From contig NZ_ATVM01000005.1 in the NCBI RefSeq assembly GCF_000420725.1, forward strand, positions 1 through 64,000: a stretch of 64,000 bases of DNA, given 5' to 3'. The notes beneath the pieces were generated by a model. It was not told the origin of the DNA and did no database searches. It worked only from the letters and a program-made list of their open reading frames with translations. A program made the position numbers and the translations under genes. Origin of the DNA: Marinococcus halotolerans DSM 16375. Its GTDB lineage: Bacteria; Bacillota; Bacilli; Bacillales; Marinococcaceae. Below are positions 56,122 through 64,000 of the stretch, in pieces; position 1 is the first letter of the stretch; every line of letters starts with the position of its first letter.

Positions 56122-58062
56122 GTGGCAGAACAGACAATCACGCTCATATTTCCAGATGGGAACGAAAAATCATATGACATCGGCACGACCACAGAAGAAG
56201 TAGCCGGAGGTATCAGCTCAGGCCTGAAAAAGAGTGCACTGGCAGGAAAGATCAACGGAAGAATGGTGGATCTTCGCACTCCGCTCCGGGAGGACGGTCA
56301 GATTGAAATCATTACGTACCAGTCCCCGGAAGGCCTTGAAGTGCTCCGGCACAGCACCGCACACGCGATGGCCCAGGCGGTGAATCGCCTGTTTGATGAC
56401 GTGCAGCTTGGCGTCGGCCCGGTGATTGAAAACGGGTTTTATTATGACATTGATATGGCGCACCAGCTGACGCCGGAAGACCTTCCCAGAATCGAAAAAG
56501 AGATGAATAAAATCATCGATGAGAATCTGGAAATTATTCGCGAGGAAGTGTCCCGGGAAGAAGCAGTCCGCTTTTTTAAAGAGCTTGGTGACGAGCTGAA
56601 GCTGGAATTAATTGAAGATATCCCGCAAGGAGAACAGATTGCGCTTTACCGGCAGGGAGAATTTGTCGATTTATGCCGCGGCGTCCATGTACCGCAAACA
56701 TCCAAATTGAAAAAGTTTAAGCTGATGAACATTTCCGGGGCTTACTGGCGCGGAGACAGCAATAACAAAATGCTGCAGCGTATTTACGGCACCGCCTTTG
56801 AAAAGCAGTCCCAGCTTGATGATCATTTGAAAATGCTCGAAGAAGCCAAAGAGCGCGATCACCGTAAAATCGGCAGAGAGCTCGATATATTTACGACAAG
56901 TCAGACAGTCGGGCAGGGACTTCCGCTCTGGCTTCCGAACGGTGCCACAATCCGTCGGATTATTGAGCGCTATATTGTAGATAAAGAAGTGCGCCTCGGC
57001 TATGATCACGTGTATACGCCGGTGCTTGGTTCCTCCGAGCTGTATAAAACGTCGGGCCACTGGGACCACTATCAGGATGATATGTTCCCGCCGATTGAAA
57101 TGGACAATGAAACCCTCGTGCTTAGGCCGATGAACTGTCCGCACCATATGATGGTTTATAAAAATAAAAAGCACAGCTATCGCGATCTGCCGGTCCGCAT
57201 TGCAGAGCTCGGGACGATGCACCGTTATGAAAAATCCGGGGCGCTTGCCGGCCTGCAGCGCGTGCGGGCGATGACGTTAAACGACGGTCACATTTTTGCC
57301 CGCCCGGATCAGCTGAAGGATGAATTCATTCGTGCTGTAAGGCTTGTCCGTGAAGTCTACCATGATTTTGGCATCAAGGATTACACCTTCCGGCTTTCGT
57401 ACCGGGACCCGGAGGATAAGGAAAAATACGTGGATGACGACCAGATGTGGGAAAATTCCGAGCGCATCTTGAAGGAAGCGATGGATGCGATTGACGCTGA
57501 ATACGTAGAAGCAGAAGGGGAAGCAGCATTTTACGGCCCGAAGCTCGATGTCCAGGTAAAAACAGCGATGGGCAAGGAAGAGACGCTTTCCACCGTCCAG
57601 ATCGACACCCACCTTCCTGAACGTTTTGATCTCACGTATGTTGGAAGTGACGGAGGCGAGCATCGTCCGGTAGTAGTCCACCGGGGCATAGTGTCCACGA
57701 TGGAGCGCTTTATCGCTTTTCTGCTTGAAGAATACAAAGGCGCTCTACCGACGTGGCTTTCTCCTGTTCAGGTGAAAATTATACCGGTTTCGCCTGACGT
57801 TCATCTCGACTATGCGAAAGAAGTAGAAATGGCGCTGCAGGCATCAGATGTCCGGGTGGAAGTGGATACGAGGGATGAAAAGCTCGGCTACAAAATCCGT
57901 GAAGCCCAGACGCAGAAAATTCCTTATATGCTTGTGCTTGGCGACAAAGAACAGGAAGCAAACGCCGTAAATGTACGCAGATACGGTCAGCAGGATTCAG
58001 AATCACAGCCGCTGAATGATTTTGTGGAAAATGTAACAGCGGCTATTAATGAATATCGGTAA
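56122..58062 (+). CDS. thrS: Threonyl-tRNA synthetase
   Basis: Charges tRNA-Thr and edits mis-charged serine. The 646-residue protein has TGS (about 1-62), the editing domain with HSTAHAMAQ near 75-83, the class II core with the MNCPHHM zinc-ligand block, motif 2 RYEKSG and motif 3 [11 protein letters not shown], and an anticodon-binding domain (about 545-640). The start is GTG at 56122, ten bases after AAGGAGG. The same frame is open back to 55861 through the T-box leader, which is not translated. It is followed at once by the infC promoter. Confidence 0.97.
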   Translation: MAEQTITLIFPDGNEKSYDIGTTTEEVAGGISSGLKKSALAGKINGRMVDLRTPLREDGQIEIITYQSPEGLEVLRHSTAHAMAQAVNRLFDDVQLGVGPVIENGFYYDIDMAHQLTPEDLPRIEKEMNKIIDENLEIIREEVSREEAVRFFKELGDELKLELIEDIPQGEQIALYRQGEFVDLCRGVHVPQTSKLKKFKLMNISGAYWRGDSNNKMLQRIYGTAFEKQSQLDDHLKMLEEAKERDHRKIGRELDIFTTSQTVGQGLPLWLPNGATIRRIIERYIVDKEVRLGYDHVYTPVLGSSELYKTSGHWDHYQDDMFPPIEMDNETLVLRPMNCPHHMMVYKNKKHSYRDLPVRIAELGTMHRYEKSGALAGLQRVRAMTLNDGHIFARPDQLKDEFIRAVRLVREVYHDFGIKDYTFRLSYRDPEDKEKYVDDDQMWENSERILKEAMDAIDAEYVEAEGEAAFYGPKLDVQVKTAMGKEETLSTVQIDTHLPERFDLTYVGSDGGEHRPVVVHRGIVSTMERFIAFLLEEYKGALPTWLSPVQVKIIPVSPDVHLDYAKEVEMALQASDVRVEVDTRDEKLGYKIREAQTQKIPYMLVLGDKEQEANAVNVRRYGQQDSESQPLNDFVENVTAAINEYR

Positions 58063-58067
58063 AATGG

Positions 58068-58096
58068 TTGACGTCCTAATGGACCCGTGCTAAGAT
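58068..58096 (+). promoter_or_regulatory. Promoter of infC-rpmI-rplT
   Basis: TTGACG (58068-58073), 17 bases, TAAGAT (58091-58096), just after thrS. Confidence 0.75.
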
Positions 58097-58102
58097 GTCC
58101 TA

Positions 58103-58258
58103 GTGTGAAAATAATTAATCCCTAAAGAAGAAGCGCCCGCTTCTCACCTGACCGACAAACGTTGGCTGGTTATTATCAATATATTGAATGTGTAGAGCAT
58201 ATATTCTGTATACGTGTGGGCGCTTCTCTGTTTCAGAGGGTGTCTGCACGTTTTTTTC
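58103..58258 (+). promoter_or_regulatory. L20-type leader and attenuator of infC-rpmI-rplT
   Basis: AGAAGCGCCC (about 58127-58136) can pair over a long distance with GGGCGCTTCT (about 58219-58228), leaving a mimic of the L20 rRNA site. The alternative is a terminator using the second arm with CAGAGGGTG...GCACG and seven T (58251-58257). This is the layout of the Bacillus L20 leader, in which L20 binding favours termination. Confidence 0.85.
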
Positions 58259-58319
58259 GTTGTGCCAATGGTATGTATTTGCGTGGAAGCCCCGCGCACT
58301 AAATTTCTGGAGGTGGCTT

Positions 58320-58874
58320 ATTATTCGTAAGGACCAAAAGGTAAACGAGGGCATCCGTGCCCGTGAAGTTCGACTCATCGACGCTAACGGAGAGCAGCTT
58401 GGAGTGAAATCAAGGAACGAAGCTTTAGAGCTGGCCGGGAAAGAAAACCTTGACCTTGTTCTTGTCGCTCCAAACGCGAAACCGCCTGTCTGCCGTATTA
58501 TGGATTACGGTAAATATCGTTTTGAACAGCAGAAAAAAGATAAAGAAGCCCGGAAAAAGCAAAAAACGATCAACGTGAAAGAAGTTCGTTTGAGCCCGAG
58601 CATTGAAGAACACGACTTTAATACAAAGCTGCGTAACGCACGCAAGTTTTTGTCTAAAGGCGATAAAGTAAAAGCAGCTATCCGCTTCCGCGGTCGTATG
58701 ATCACACACTCTGATATCGGTAAAGAGGTACTTGACCGGTTTGCTAAAGAATGTGAGGACGTAAGTACGATTGAGACGAAGCCGAAAATGGATGGCCGCA
58801 GCATGTTCCTCATGCTCGCTCCAAAAGCGGAGCAGGAACGGGAGCAAAAAGAAGAATCCAGCAAAGAAGAATAG
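58320..58874 (+). CDS. infC: Translation initiation factor IF-3, ATT start
   Basis: Prevents subunit joining and checks start codons. The 184-residue protein begins at ATT (58320), six bases after GGAGG; the next codon is also ATT. The alignment [21 protein letters not shown] with the Bacillus IF-3 start favours the first. A rare AUU start is the classical way IF-3 controls itself, as it discriminates against non-standard starts. N-domain about 1-75, linker rich in Lys/Arg, C-domain about 85-175 (SIRF/AIRFRGR). The acidic tail [10 protein letters not shown] extends past B. subtilis IF-3. Confidence 0.93.
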   Translation: MIRKDQKVNEGIRAREVRLIDANGEQLGVKSRNEALELAGKENLDLVLVAPNAKPPVCRIMDYGKYRFEQQKKDKEARKKQKTINVKEVRLSPSIEEHDFNTKLRNARKFLSKGDKVKAAIRFRGRMITHSDIGKEVLDRFAKECEDVSTIETKPKMDGRSMFLMLAPKAEQEREQKEESSKEE

Positions 58875-58917
58875 ACAGCGGTTTTTTCCGTTATATTAAA
58901 AAAGGAGGATGTCACTT

Positions 58918-59121
58918 ATGCCAAAAATGAAATCTCACCGCGGAGCAGCAAAACGTTTTCGCAAAACAGGAAGCGGCCGTGTAAAACGCGCACGCGCATT
59001 CACGAGCCATATGTTTTCGCATAAATCCCAAAAGCAAAAGCGTAACCTTCGTAAGCCGGAGCTTGTTTCCAAGTCCGACTACAAGCGTATCAAGACACTA
59101 CTGCCGAAAACGAAAAAATAA
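58918..59121 (+). CDS. rpmI: 50S ribosomal protein L35
   Basis: A 67-residue basic ribosomal protein with the family start [17 protein letters not shown] at 58918 is nine bases after GGAGG; the ATG at 58909 follows that site directly and is rejected. Middle gene of infC-rpmI-rplT. Confidence 0.97.
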   Translation: MPKMKSHRGAAKRFRKTGSGRVKRARAFTSHMFSHKSQKQKRNLRKPELVSKSDYKRIKTLLPKTKK

Positions 59122-59162
59122 GCACGACCAAATAATTGAGATAAGCTAAGGAGGGGTTGACG

Positions 59163-59516
59163 ATGCCAAGAGTAAAAGGCGGATATGTGGCACGTCGCAG
59201 ACGTAAACGAGTATTAAAACTCGCGAAAGGTTATAGAGGTTCTAAGCACAGACTGTTTAAAACAGCACAGGAACAGGTAATGAAGTCCCTGCAGTATGCT
59301 TACCGGGACCGTCGCCAGCGCAAACGCGAATTCCGTAAGCTGTGGATTGCACGTATTAATGCAGCAGCGCGGTTGAACGGCTTGTCCTACAGCCGCATGA
59401 TGCATGGCCTGAAGCAGGGCGATATCCAAATGAACCGTAAAATGCTCGCAGACCTTGCGGTAAATGACGAAAAAGCATTCGCAGAGCTTGCTGAAAAGGC
59501 GAAATCAAACTTATAA
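59163..59516 (+). CDS. rplT: 50S ribosomal protein L20
   Basis: Assembly-initiating 23S rRNA-binding protein that also represses its own operon through the leader at 58103-58258. The 117-residue protein has the family start [16 protein letters not shown], an extended basic N-terminus (1-60) and a helical C-domain. ATG at 59163 follows AAGGAGGGG; the TTG at 59157 is too close to that site. Ends at a bidirectional terminator shared with the convergent ysdB. Confidence 0.98.
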   Translation: MPRVKGGYVARRRRKRVLKLAKGYRGSKHRLFKTAQEQVMKSLQYAYRDRRQRKREFRKLWIARINAAARLNGLSYSRMMHGLKQGDIQMNRKMLADLAVNDEKAFAELAEKAKSNL

Positions 59517-59523
59517 TTAAACA

Positions 59524-59562
59524 AAAAAGCGGAGCGCCCGGTAATAAGGCGTTCCGCTTTTT
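59524..59562. terminator. Bidirectional terminator between rplT and ysdB
   Basis: AAAAAGCGGAGCGCC (59524-59538) pairs with GGCGTTCCGCTTTTT (59548-59562) with one G-U pair; A and T tracts serve both strands. Confidence 0.93.
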
Positions 59563-59968
59563 ATTGTTTTTCGGGCTGTTTTGCTTCAAGCTGCTGCATA
59601 AACTCTTTCACCGGACTGTTCCACTCAATGGCAGCTTCCGGATAGAGAGAAAGAATTTCCCGCTCGAGAAATGTGAAATCCTCGCGCTGGAAGCCGCGCA
59701 AATGCTCGCTTTCAATTACCCACAGTGAAATCGTAACTACTTCAAACGCTTTTTCGGTTGTACCTACGTATTTTTCGCCTTCAAACATGACGCCTTTATG
59801 GGTAGCCAGTAAATTTTTCCGTACGTTTTGCTGGTCATCCAGCAGGTAGAATTGTTTTTTGTGGTGGGCTGCTTCCAGTTTTCTCCTTGAATTATTCCAG
59901 TACCTCCAGAACGAGTAAATGATAATAATAAGAGCGATCAACAGCAGCACCCGTAAAAGAATACCCAA
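59561..59968 (-). CDS. ysdB: SigW-pathway protein YsdB homologue
   Basis: A 135-residue protein with one N-terminal membrane helix (about 4-22) and a cytoplasmic domain containing FLLDDQQNVRKN-like YLLDDQQNVRKNLL and KGVMFEGEKYVG, the pattern of YsdB. In B. subtilis YsdB affects activation of the envelope-stress factor SigW, apparently at RsiW degradation. The start is ATG at 59968 with GAGGAGGGTG upstream. A near-perfect SigW promoter stands upstream, so the gene is probably both a target and a modulator of SigW. Confidence 0.88.
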   Translation of the reverse strand: MGILLRVLLLIALIIIIYSFWRYWNNSRRKLEAAHHKKQFYLLDDQQNVRKNLLATHKGVMFEGEKYVGTTEKAFEVVTISLWVIESEHLRGFQREDFTFLEREILSLYPEAAIEWNSPVKEFMQQLEAKQPEKQ

Positions 59969-60031
59969 TCTTTACACCCTCCTCTGCATCTATCGGATTA
60001 AGCGTACATAAGCCTCGTCATTTCTAATATA

Positions 60032-60057
60032 TACGCACAGTTTACTAAAAAGTTTCA
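60032..60057 (-). promoter_or_regulatory. SigW (ECF) promoter of ysdB
   Basis: On the minus strand TGAAAC (60057-60052), exactly 16 bases, CGTA (60035-60032). This equals the SigW consensus TGAAAC-N16-CGTA. The expected start lies about 55 bases before the ysdB ATG. Confidence 0.85.
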
Positions 60058-60084
60058 CAGGCGCCAGGGTACGATAGATTATGT

Positions 60085-60113
60085 TTGAGCCCTGCGGCAA
60101 AGTTCTTTATACT
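60085..60113 (+). promoter_or_regulatory. SigA promoter of the M42 peptidase gene
   Basis: TTGAGC (60085-60090), 17 bases, TATACT (60108-60113), divergent from the SigW promoter of ysdB 28 bases away. Confidence 0.65.
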
Positions 60114-60234
60114 GAATATGGAAGAACCCGCACCACACCGCTTGTACTGATGAGAATATTAATTCAGAGCGTTAATAATATTTTCCCTTTGCATGTGTGT
60201 GTAAAACAACCGTACATAAAGGAGGCAGCATGAA

Positions 60235-61323
60235 ATGGCAGAATTAGATCCAACATTGCAGATGCTAAAGGACCTCACGGACGCAAACGGCGTTCCGGGG
60301 AACGAACAGGAACCGAGAAAAGTGATGACCCAGTATATTTCTCCTTACGCTGATGAAATGAGCACCGATCGGCTGGGAAGCCTGATTGCTAAAAAAACCG
60401 GCCAGGCCGGCGGCCCGAAATTAATGATTACCGGACATCTGGACGAAATTGGTTTTATGATATCGGGAATCGATGAGAATGGCTTTTTGAAATTCCAGAC
60501 CCTCGGGGGATGGTGGAGCCAGGTGATGCTCGCCCAGCGGGTGAAGGTGATGACCAGAAAAGGAAACATCACCGGCGTCATTGGCTCAAAGCCGCCGCAT
60601 ATTCTGCCGGCGGAGCAGCGCAAGAAAGCGATGGAAATTAAAGATATGTTCATCGATATTGGTGCTTCAAGTAAGGAAGAAGCAGAATCATTCGGTGTAC
60701 GTCCGGGAGATTCGGTCGTGCCGGTGTGTGACTTTGAAGTGATGAATAATGAAAAACTGCTGATGGCGAAAGCCTGGGACAACCGTATTGGCTGTGCTAT
60801 CGCGATTGAGGTGCTAAAGCGCCTCGAAAACGAATCCCATCCGAATGAAATTTACGGTGTCGGGGCTGTACAGGAGGAAGTTGGCCTGCGCGGAGCGAAA
60901 ACAGCAACCAACCTTATTCAGCCGGATATCGGCTTTGCAGTCGATGTAGGGATTGCCGGGGATACGCCGGGTGTTACAAGTAACGACGCCAGGGCGAAAA
61001 TCGGCAAAGGCCCGCAGCTTCTAATGATGGATGCTTCCGTCATCGCACACAAAGGTCTGCGTGATTTCGTTGTCGGGGTGGCTGAAGAGAAAGAAATTCC
61101 TTTTCAGTTCGACATGATGGCAAACGGAGGTACAGATGCAGGGTCTATTCACCTGTCCGGTGAAGGAGTGCCGGCTATGGCCATTACGATTCCGACCCGC
61201 TATATTCATACCCATGCGGCTATTCTGCACAGGGACGACTTTGAGCATGCCGTGCAGTTAATCGTAGAAATTGCGAAGCGTTTAGACCGGGAAACAGTGG
61301 AGTCATTAACGTACGAAACGTAA
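60235..61323 (+). CDS. ysdC: M42 family metallopeptidase (YsdC-like aminopeptidase)
   Basis: Dinuclear zinc aminopeptidase of the tetrahedral (TET) type, probably trimming peptides after proteasome-like degradation. The 362-residue protein has [10 protein letters not shown] (His and Asp ligands near 67-69), [10 protein letters not shown] with the bridging aspartate near 182, QEEVGLRGA with the catalytic Glu pair near 213-214, VDVGIAGD and a late HTHAA ligand near 325. ATG at 60235 follows AAAGGAGG. Older annotations call relatives endoglucanase, which is not supported by the motifs. Confidence 0.94.
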   Translation: MAELDPTLQMLKDLTDANGVPGNEQEPRKVMTQYISPYADEMSTDRLGSLIAKKTGQAGGPKLMITGHLDEIGFMISGIDENGFLKFQTLGGWWSQVMLAQRVKVMTRKGNITGVIGSKPPHILPAEQRKKAMEIKDMFIDIGASSKEEAESFGVRPGDSVVPVCDFEVMNNEKLLMAKAWDNRIGCAIAIEVLKRLENESHPNEIYGVGAVQEEVGLRGAKTATNLIQPDIGFAVDVGIAGDTPGVTSNDARAKIGKGPQLLMMDASVIAHKGLRDFVVGVAEEKEIPFQFDMMANGGTDAGSIHLSGEGVPAMAITIPTRYIHTHAAILHRDDFEHAVQLIVEIAKRLDRETVESLTYET

Positions 61324-61325
61324 AA

Positions 61326-61369
61326 ACACAGCCTTTCTGTCCACGGCGGACGGGAGGGCTGTTTCTTTT
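61326..61369 (+). terminator. Terminator after ysdC
   Basis: ACAGCCTTTCTGTCC (61328-61342) pairs with GGACGGGAGGGCTGT (61348-61362) with two or three G-U or mismatched pairs; TTTCTTTTC follows. Confidence 0.75.
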
Positions 61370-61428
61370 CTTTCTGCCGTGGGGCAAAGTGTGCTACGAT
61401 AAGAGAAAATACTGGGGGAGACAGCGAA

Positions 61429-62196
61429 GTGAAGCGGATAGAATCGGCAAAAAACCCGAAAGTAAAAGAGATAAAAAAACTTCATAAACGTAAGGAACGG
61501 GAAAGGTCAGGACTTTTTTTAATTGAGGGAGACCATGCGCTGACAGAAGCTGTGCGGTCACAGGCCTGGATTGAAGAAATTTTTATCGAAGAGCATAAAG
61601 AGTGGCCTGAGGTTTTTAATGAAATACCAACACCAGCGACAGAAGTAACAGAAAGCGTGATGAAAGAAATCAGTTCTACGGAAACGCCGAAAAATATCGT
61701 AGCTGTATGCAGAATTCCTGAATTTTCTAATGTGAGAAGCGGCGGATATTCTTTTTTTGTGCTTGTCGACAGCATTCAGGATCCGGGTAATCTGGGAACG
61801 ATCATCCGGACGGTGGACGCGCTTGGAAAGGGCGTAGTCGTTCTCGGCACAGGAACGGTGGATGCATACAACGAAAAGGTGGTCCGGGCGACGCAGGGCT
61901 CGTTGTTTCATGTTCCGGTCCTGCAGGAGGATCTTGGCGAATGGCTGGAATGGCTGCAGGAAACGGACATTCCGTGCTTTGGCACATCGCTTGATGAAGG
62001 AACGTCGTATTCGGCACTTGAGCCACAGCCGTACTTTGCGCTAATTATCGGCAATGAAGGAGCCGGTGTACAAAAGAAATGGCTCGAGCGGACCGACCAG
62101 AACCTGTACATTCCGATCCCCGGCCAGGCAGAATCACTAAATGCGGCTGTCTCTGCCGGCATCCTGCTGTATCATTTGAAGCAGACGGATTGGTGA
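61429..62196 (+). CDS. ysgA: SpoU/TrmH family RNA methyltransferase (YsgA-like)
   Basis: SAM-dependent 2'-O-methyltransferase of the SPOUT class; the rRNA or tRNA target is not known. The 255-residue protein has an N-terminal substrate-binding domain (about 1-95) and the SpoU core with three motifs: DPGNLGTIIRT near 120-130, IIGNEGAGV near 206-214 and IPGQAESLNAAVSAGI near 227-242. The start is GTG at 61429, eight bases after GGGGGAG. Precedes pheST as in B. subtilis, but without sspI in between. Confidence 0.92.
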   Translation: MKRIESAKNPKVKEIKKLHKRKERERSGLFLIEGDHALTEAVRSQAWIEEIFIEEHKEWPEVFNEIPTPATEVTESVMKEISSTETPKNIVAVCRIPEFSNVRSGGYSFFVLVDSIQDPGNLGTIIRTVDALGKGVVVLGTGTVDAYNEKVVRATQGSLFHVPVLQEDLGEWLEWLQETDIPCFGTSLDEGTSYSALEPQPYFALIIGNEGAGVQKKWLERTDQNLYIPIPGQAESLNAAVSAGILLYHLKQTDW

Positions 62197-62199
62197 TGG

Positions 62200-62228
62200 T
62201 TGCAATCGGGCCGGGCTTTTTCTATAAT
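62200..62228 (+). promoter_or_regulatory. Promoter of the pheST T-box transcript
   Basis: TTGCAA (62200-62205), 17 bases, perfect TATAAT (62223-62228). Confidence 0.82.
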
Positions 62229-62239
62229 AATGCATATTG

Positions 62240-62487
62240 AAACATATAAACACAAATGCGCAGATGAAGAGTAGTAGCATTGCTTCCTGCTGAACAGGGA
62301 AAAGGTATCGCTGACTGAAAATACCTTACAGTAAGGATTTGTGAATTCGCTTCGGAGCAGCCGCTGGAGTATTCCCCGTGGAAGAAAAGCGTGCCGGAAC
62401 CTGTCGTTACAGGAGAGTGAGCTGTGCACTGCAGCTAACAAGGGTGGTACCGCGAGCCTTCGTCCCTTTCAGGGAGAGGGCTCTTTT
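62240..62487 (+). promoter_or_regulatory. T-box leader of pheST
   Basis: T-box core AACAAGGGTGGTACCGCGA (62437-62455) followed by a terminator and pheS. AGAGTAGTAG (about 62268-62277) is the Stem I AGUA-type element. TTC at 62346-62348, in GTGAATTCGC, is the likely phenylalanine specifier, in the same surroundings as the TAC of the tyrS leader. Fills the 322-base gap before pheS. Confidence 0.93.
62454..62487 (+). terminator. T-box attenuator terminator before pheS
   Basis: GAGCCTTCGTCCCT pairs with AGGGAGAGGGCTC, one internal mispair, then TTTTTATTT. Confidence 0.88.
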
Positions 62488-62518
62488 TATTTGGCATAAA
62501 AATGGAGGGAACCAGGAT

Positions 62519-63553
62519 ATGATAGAACGTTTGGAGGAGCTGCAGCAGGAAGCGCTGCAGCAGATTGAAGAAGCTGGCGACACAAAAGAATTAGAGCAGG
62601 TGAGAGTAAAATATTTAGGAAAGAAAGGCCCAATTACGGAAGTGCTCCGGGGGATGGGGCAGCTGTCCAAGGAGGAGCGTCCTGTTGTCGGTCAAAAAGG
62701 GAACGAGGTACGCGAAGCCATTCAGGAGCGTCTGGAGAAAAAGACGAAAATACTTGCCGATGAAGCATTAAAGGAAAAACTCAAAAAAGAGACGCTGGAT
62801 GTAACACTTCCGGGGCGTAAAGTTCAGCGCGGGGCGAAGCATCCGCTGACGAGCGTGGTGGAGGAGATTGAAGATATTTTTATCGGCATGGGATTCGAAG
62901 TGACTGAAGGACCGGAAGTCGAAACCGATTATTACAACTTTGAAGCCATGAATCTGCCAAAAGACCATCCGGCCCGGGATATGCAGGATTCTTTTTATGT
63001 CAGCAGTGATCTGCTGTTGCGTACGCAGACGTCGCCTGTGCAGGCCCGCTCGATGGAACGCCACCACGGCGAAGGACCGGTGAAGATTATCTGCCCGGGC
63101 AAGGTCTACCGCCGGGATGACGATGACGCTACTCACTCCCACCAGTTTATGCAAATCGAAGGACTGATGGTTGATGAAAATATCCGGATGAGTGATTTAA
63201 AAGGGGTGCTCGAAACATTTGTGAAAAAATACTTCGGGGAGGAAAGAGAAATCCGCCTACGCCCGAGCTACTTCCCGTTTACCGAGCCGTCTGCAGAGCT
63301 TGATGTTTCGTGCGGCATCTGCGCCGGGGAGGGCTGCCGCATCTGCAAGCATACCGGGTGGATTGAAGTACTCGGGTGCGGAATGGTGCATCCGCGGGTA
63401 CTGGAGATGAGCGGTTTTGATCCGGAAGTATACAGCGGCTTTGCCTTTGGAATGGGAGTGGAACGCTTCTCCCTGCTGAAGTACGGCATTGATGATATCC
63501 GGCATTTTTACACGAACGATATGCGCTTTTTAAAACAATTCACTCGAGTATAG
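62519..63553 (+). CDS. pheS: Phenylalanyl-tRNA synthetase alpha subunit
   Basis: Catalytic subunit of the heterotetrameric class II PheRS. The 344-residue protein has an N-terminal coiled coil (about 1-85), motif 1 ([14 protein letters not shown] region), motif 2 [16 protein letters not shown] near 199-214 and motif 3 [14 protein letters not shown] near 308-321. ATG at 62519 is nine bases after TGGAGGGA; the longer frame from 62378 runs through the T-box leader. Fifteen bases separate it from pheT. Confidence 0.98.
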   Translation: MIERLEELQQEALQQIEEAGDTKELEQVRVKYLGKKGPITEVLRGMGQLSKEERPVVGQKGNEVREAIQERLEKKTKILADEALKEKLKKETLDVTLPGRKVQRGAKHPLTSVVEEIEDIFIGMGFEVTEGPEVETDYYNFEAMNLPKDHPARDMQDSFYVSSDLLLRTQTSPVQARSMERHHGEGPVKIICPGKVYRRDDDDATHSHQFMQIEGLMVDENIRMSDLKGVLETFVKKYFGEEREIRLRPSYFPFTEPSAELDVSCGICAGEGCRICKHTGWIEVLGCGMVHPRVLEMSGFDPEVYSGFAFGMGVERFSLLKYGIDDIRHFYTNDMRFLKQFTRV

Positions 63554-63568
63554 AAGGAGAATGCAGAC

Positions 63569-64000
63569 ATGTTGATCTCATATAAATGGCTGAAAGATTA
63601 TGTAGATATTGAAGATATTACTCCCGGGGAAATTGCTGATCGTCTGACTACGGGAGGCGTGGAGGTAGACGCCCTGTACCGGCGTGCCGAACCAATTGAG
63701 GGTTGTGTCGTCGGGTACGTTACCGAAGCCAAAAAGCATCCGGATGCGGATAATTTAAACATCTGCCAGGTGGATCAGGGAACAGAGACTGTGCAGATTA
63801 TCTGCGGAGCTGACAACGTGGCTGCCGGACAGAAGGTCGTAGTGGCAAAGCCGGGCACCTTGCTGCCCGGGGGTATGGAAATTAAAGCAACGGAAATACG
63901 CGGCGAGGAATCCAACGGCATGATTTGCTCTCTCCAGGAGCTCGGTGTGGAAGCCAAACTGGTTCCTAAACACGTGGCTGAAGGTATTTTCGTCTTTGAT
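63569..64000 (+). CDS. pheT: Phenylalanyl-tRNA synthetase beta subunit, 3' end outside window
   Basis: The first 144 codons are present. The N-terminus MLISYKWLKDYVDI and the EMAP-like tRNA-binding domain from about residue 40 (CQVDQGTETVQIICGADNV, GGMEIKATEIRGEESNGMICS) identify the beta subunit, which recognises tRNA-Phe and edits mis-charged tyrosine. ATG at 63569 follows AAGGAGA. Cut by the window end with no sign of damage. Confidence 0.97.
   Translation, partial: MLISYKWLKDYVDIEDITPGEIADRLTTGGVEVDALYRRAEPIEGCVVGYVTEAKKHPDADNLNICQVDQGTETVQIICGADNVAAGQKVVVAKPGTLLPGGMEIKATEIRGEESNGMICSLQELGVEAKLVPKHVAEGIFVFD

Overview
The window is a stretch of ordinary low-to-mid GC Firmicute chromosome. 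Gene content and order follow the Bacillus subtilis tyrS to pheT interval closely: tyrS/rpsD, hisJ, ezrA, nifS-thiI, sppA, tpx, ytxK-ackA, argGH, ytkK-ytkL, ytoI-nrnA-dnaE, malic enzyme, accDA, pfkA-pyk, fxsA/ytwI, citZ-icd-mdh, phoPR, polA-mutM-coaE, gapB, speD, nrdR-dnaB-dnaI, thrS, infC-rpmI-rplT, ysdB, ysdC, ysgA, pheST. This colinearity, Gram-positive ribosome binding sites (AAGGAGG class), frequent TTG/GTG starts, three T-box leaders and SigA/SigW-type promoters place it in the Bacillaceae. A strongly acidic, Ser/Asn/Asp/Glu-rich tail on the class A penicillin-binding protein hints at a halophilic or haloalkaliphilic member. I see no phage, IS element, CRISPR array, tRNA or rRNA gene.

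Layout: 1-3204 (minus) is a class A PBP cut by the window edge. 3.3-9.3 kb holds T-box-tyrS, the oppositely oriented rpsD with its leader, msrC-hisJ (minus) and ezrA. 9.3-18 kb is a series of plus-strand genes: cysteine desulfurase-thiI (4-base overlap), an amidohydrolase overlapping sppA, an RDD membrane protein, tpx, a YtxK-type methyltransferase and ackA. 18-20.4 kb is a Lon-like AAA+ protease that I do not recall at this place in B. subtilis. 20.7-25.6 kb is argGH, a UspA protein (minus), an SDR protein and a metallo-hydrolase. 25.7-38.9 kb runs YtoI, nrnA, dnaE, malic enzyme, accDA, pfkA-pyk, fxsA and a DUF441 membrane protein. 39-45.3 kb is the citZ-icd-mdh TCA cluster followed by phoPR. 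45.5-54.5 kb is polA-mutM-coaE, gapB, speD and nrdR-dnaB-dnaI. 54.7-64 kb is an MqnC-like radical SAM gene, T-box-thrS, L20-leader-infC-rpmI-rplT, ysdB, an M42 peptidase, an rRNA methyltransferase, T-box-pheS and the start of pheT.

Functionally it is central metabolism (glycolysis, gluconeogenic gapB, acetate overflow, TCA, malonyl-CoA synthesis), replication and repair (dnaE, polA, mutM, dnaB, dnaI), translation (tyrS, thrS, pheST, ribosomal proteins, IF-3), thio-cofactor chemistry (desulfurase-ThiI) and envelope or stress functions (PBP1A, EzrA, SppA, PhoPR, YsdB). Much of the regulation is readable: three T-boxes, an rpsD leader, an L20-type attenuator, two CcpN-like operators at gapB, a cre-like site at citZ and a near-perfect SigW promoter at ysdB.

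No wholly new system stands out. The most interesting points are a structured leader of about 190 nt before speD, the coordinated absence of the sporulation genes that sit in this interval in B. subtilis, a Lon-like protease with an altered Walker B position, and an MqnC-like gene in the place of ytxC.
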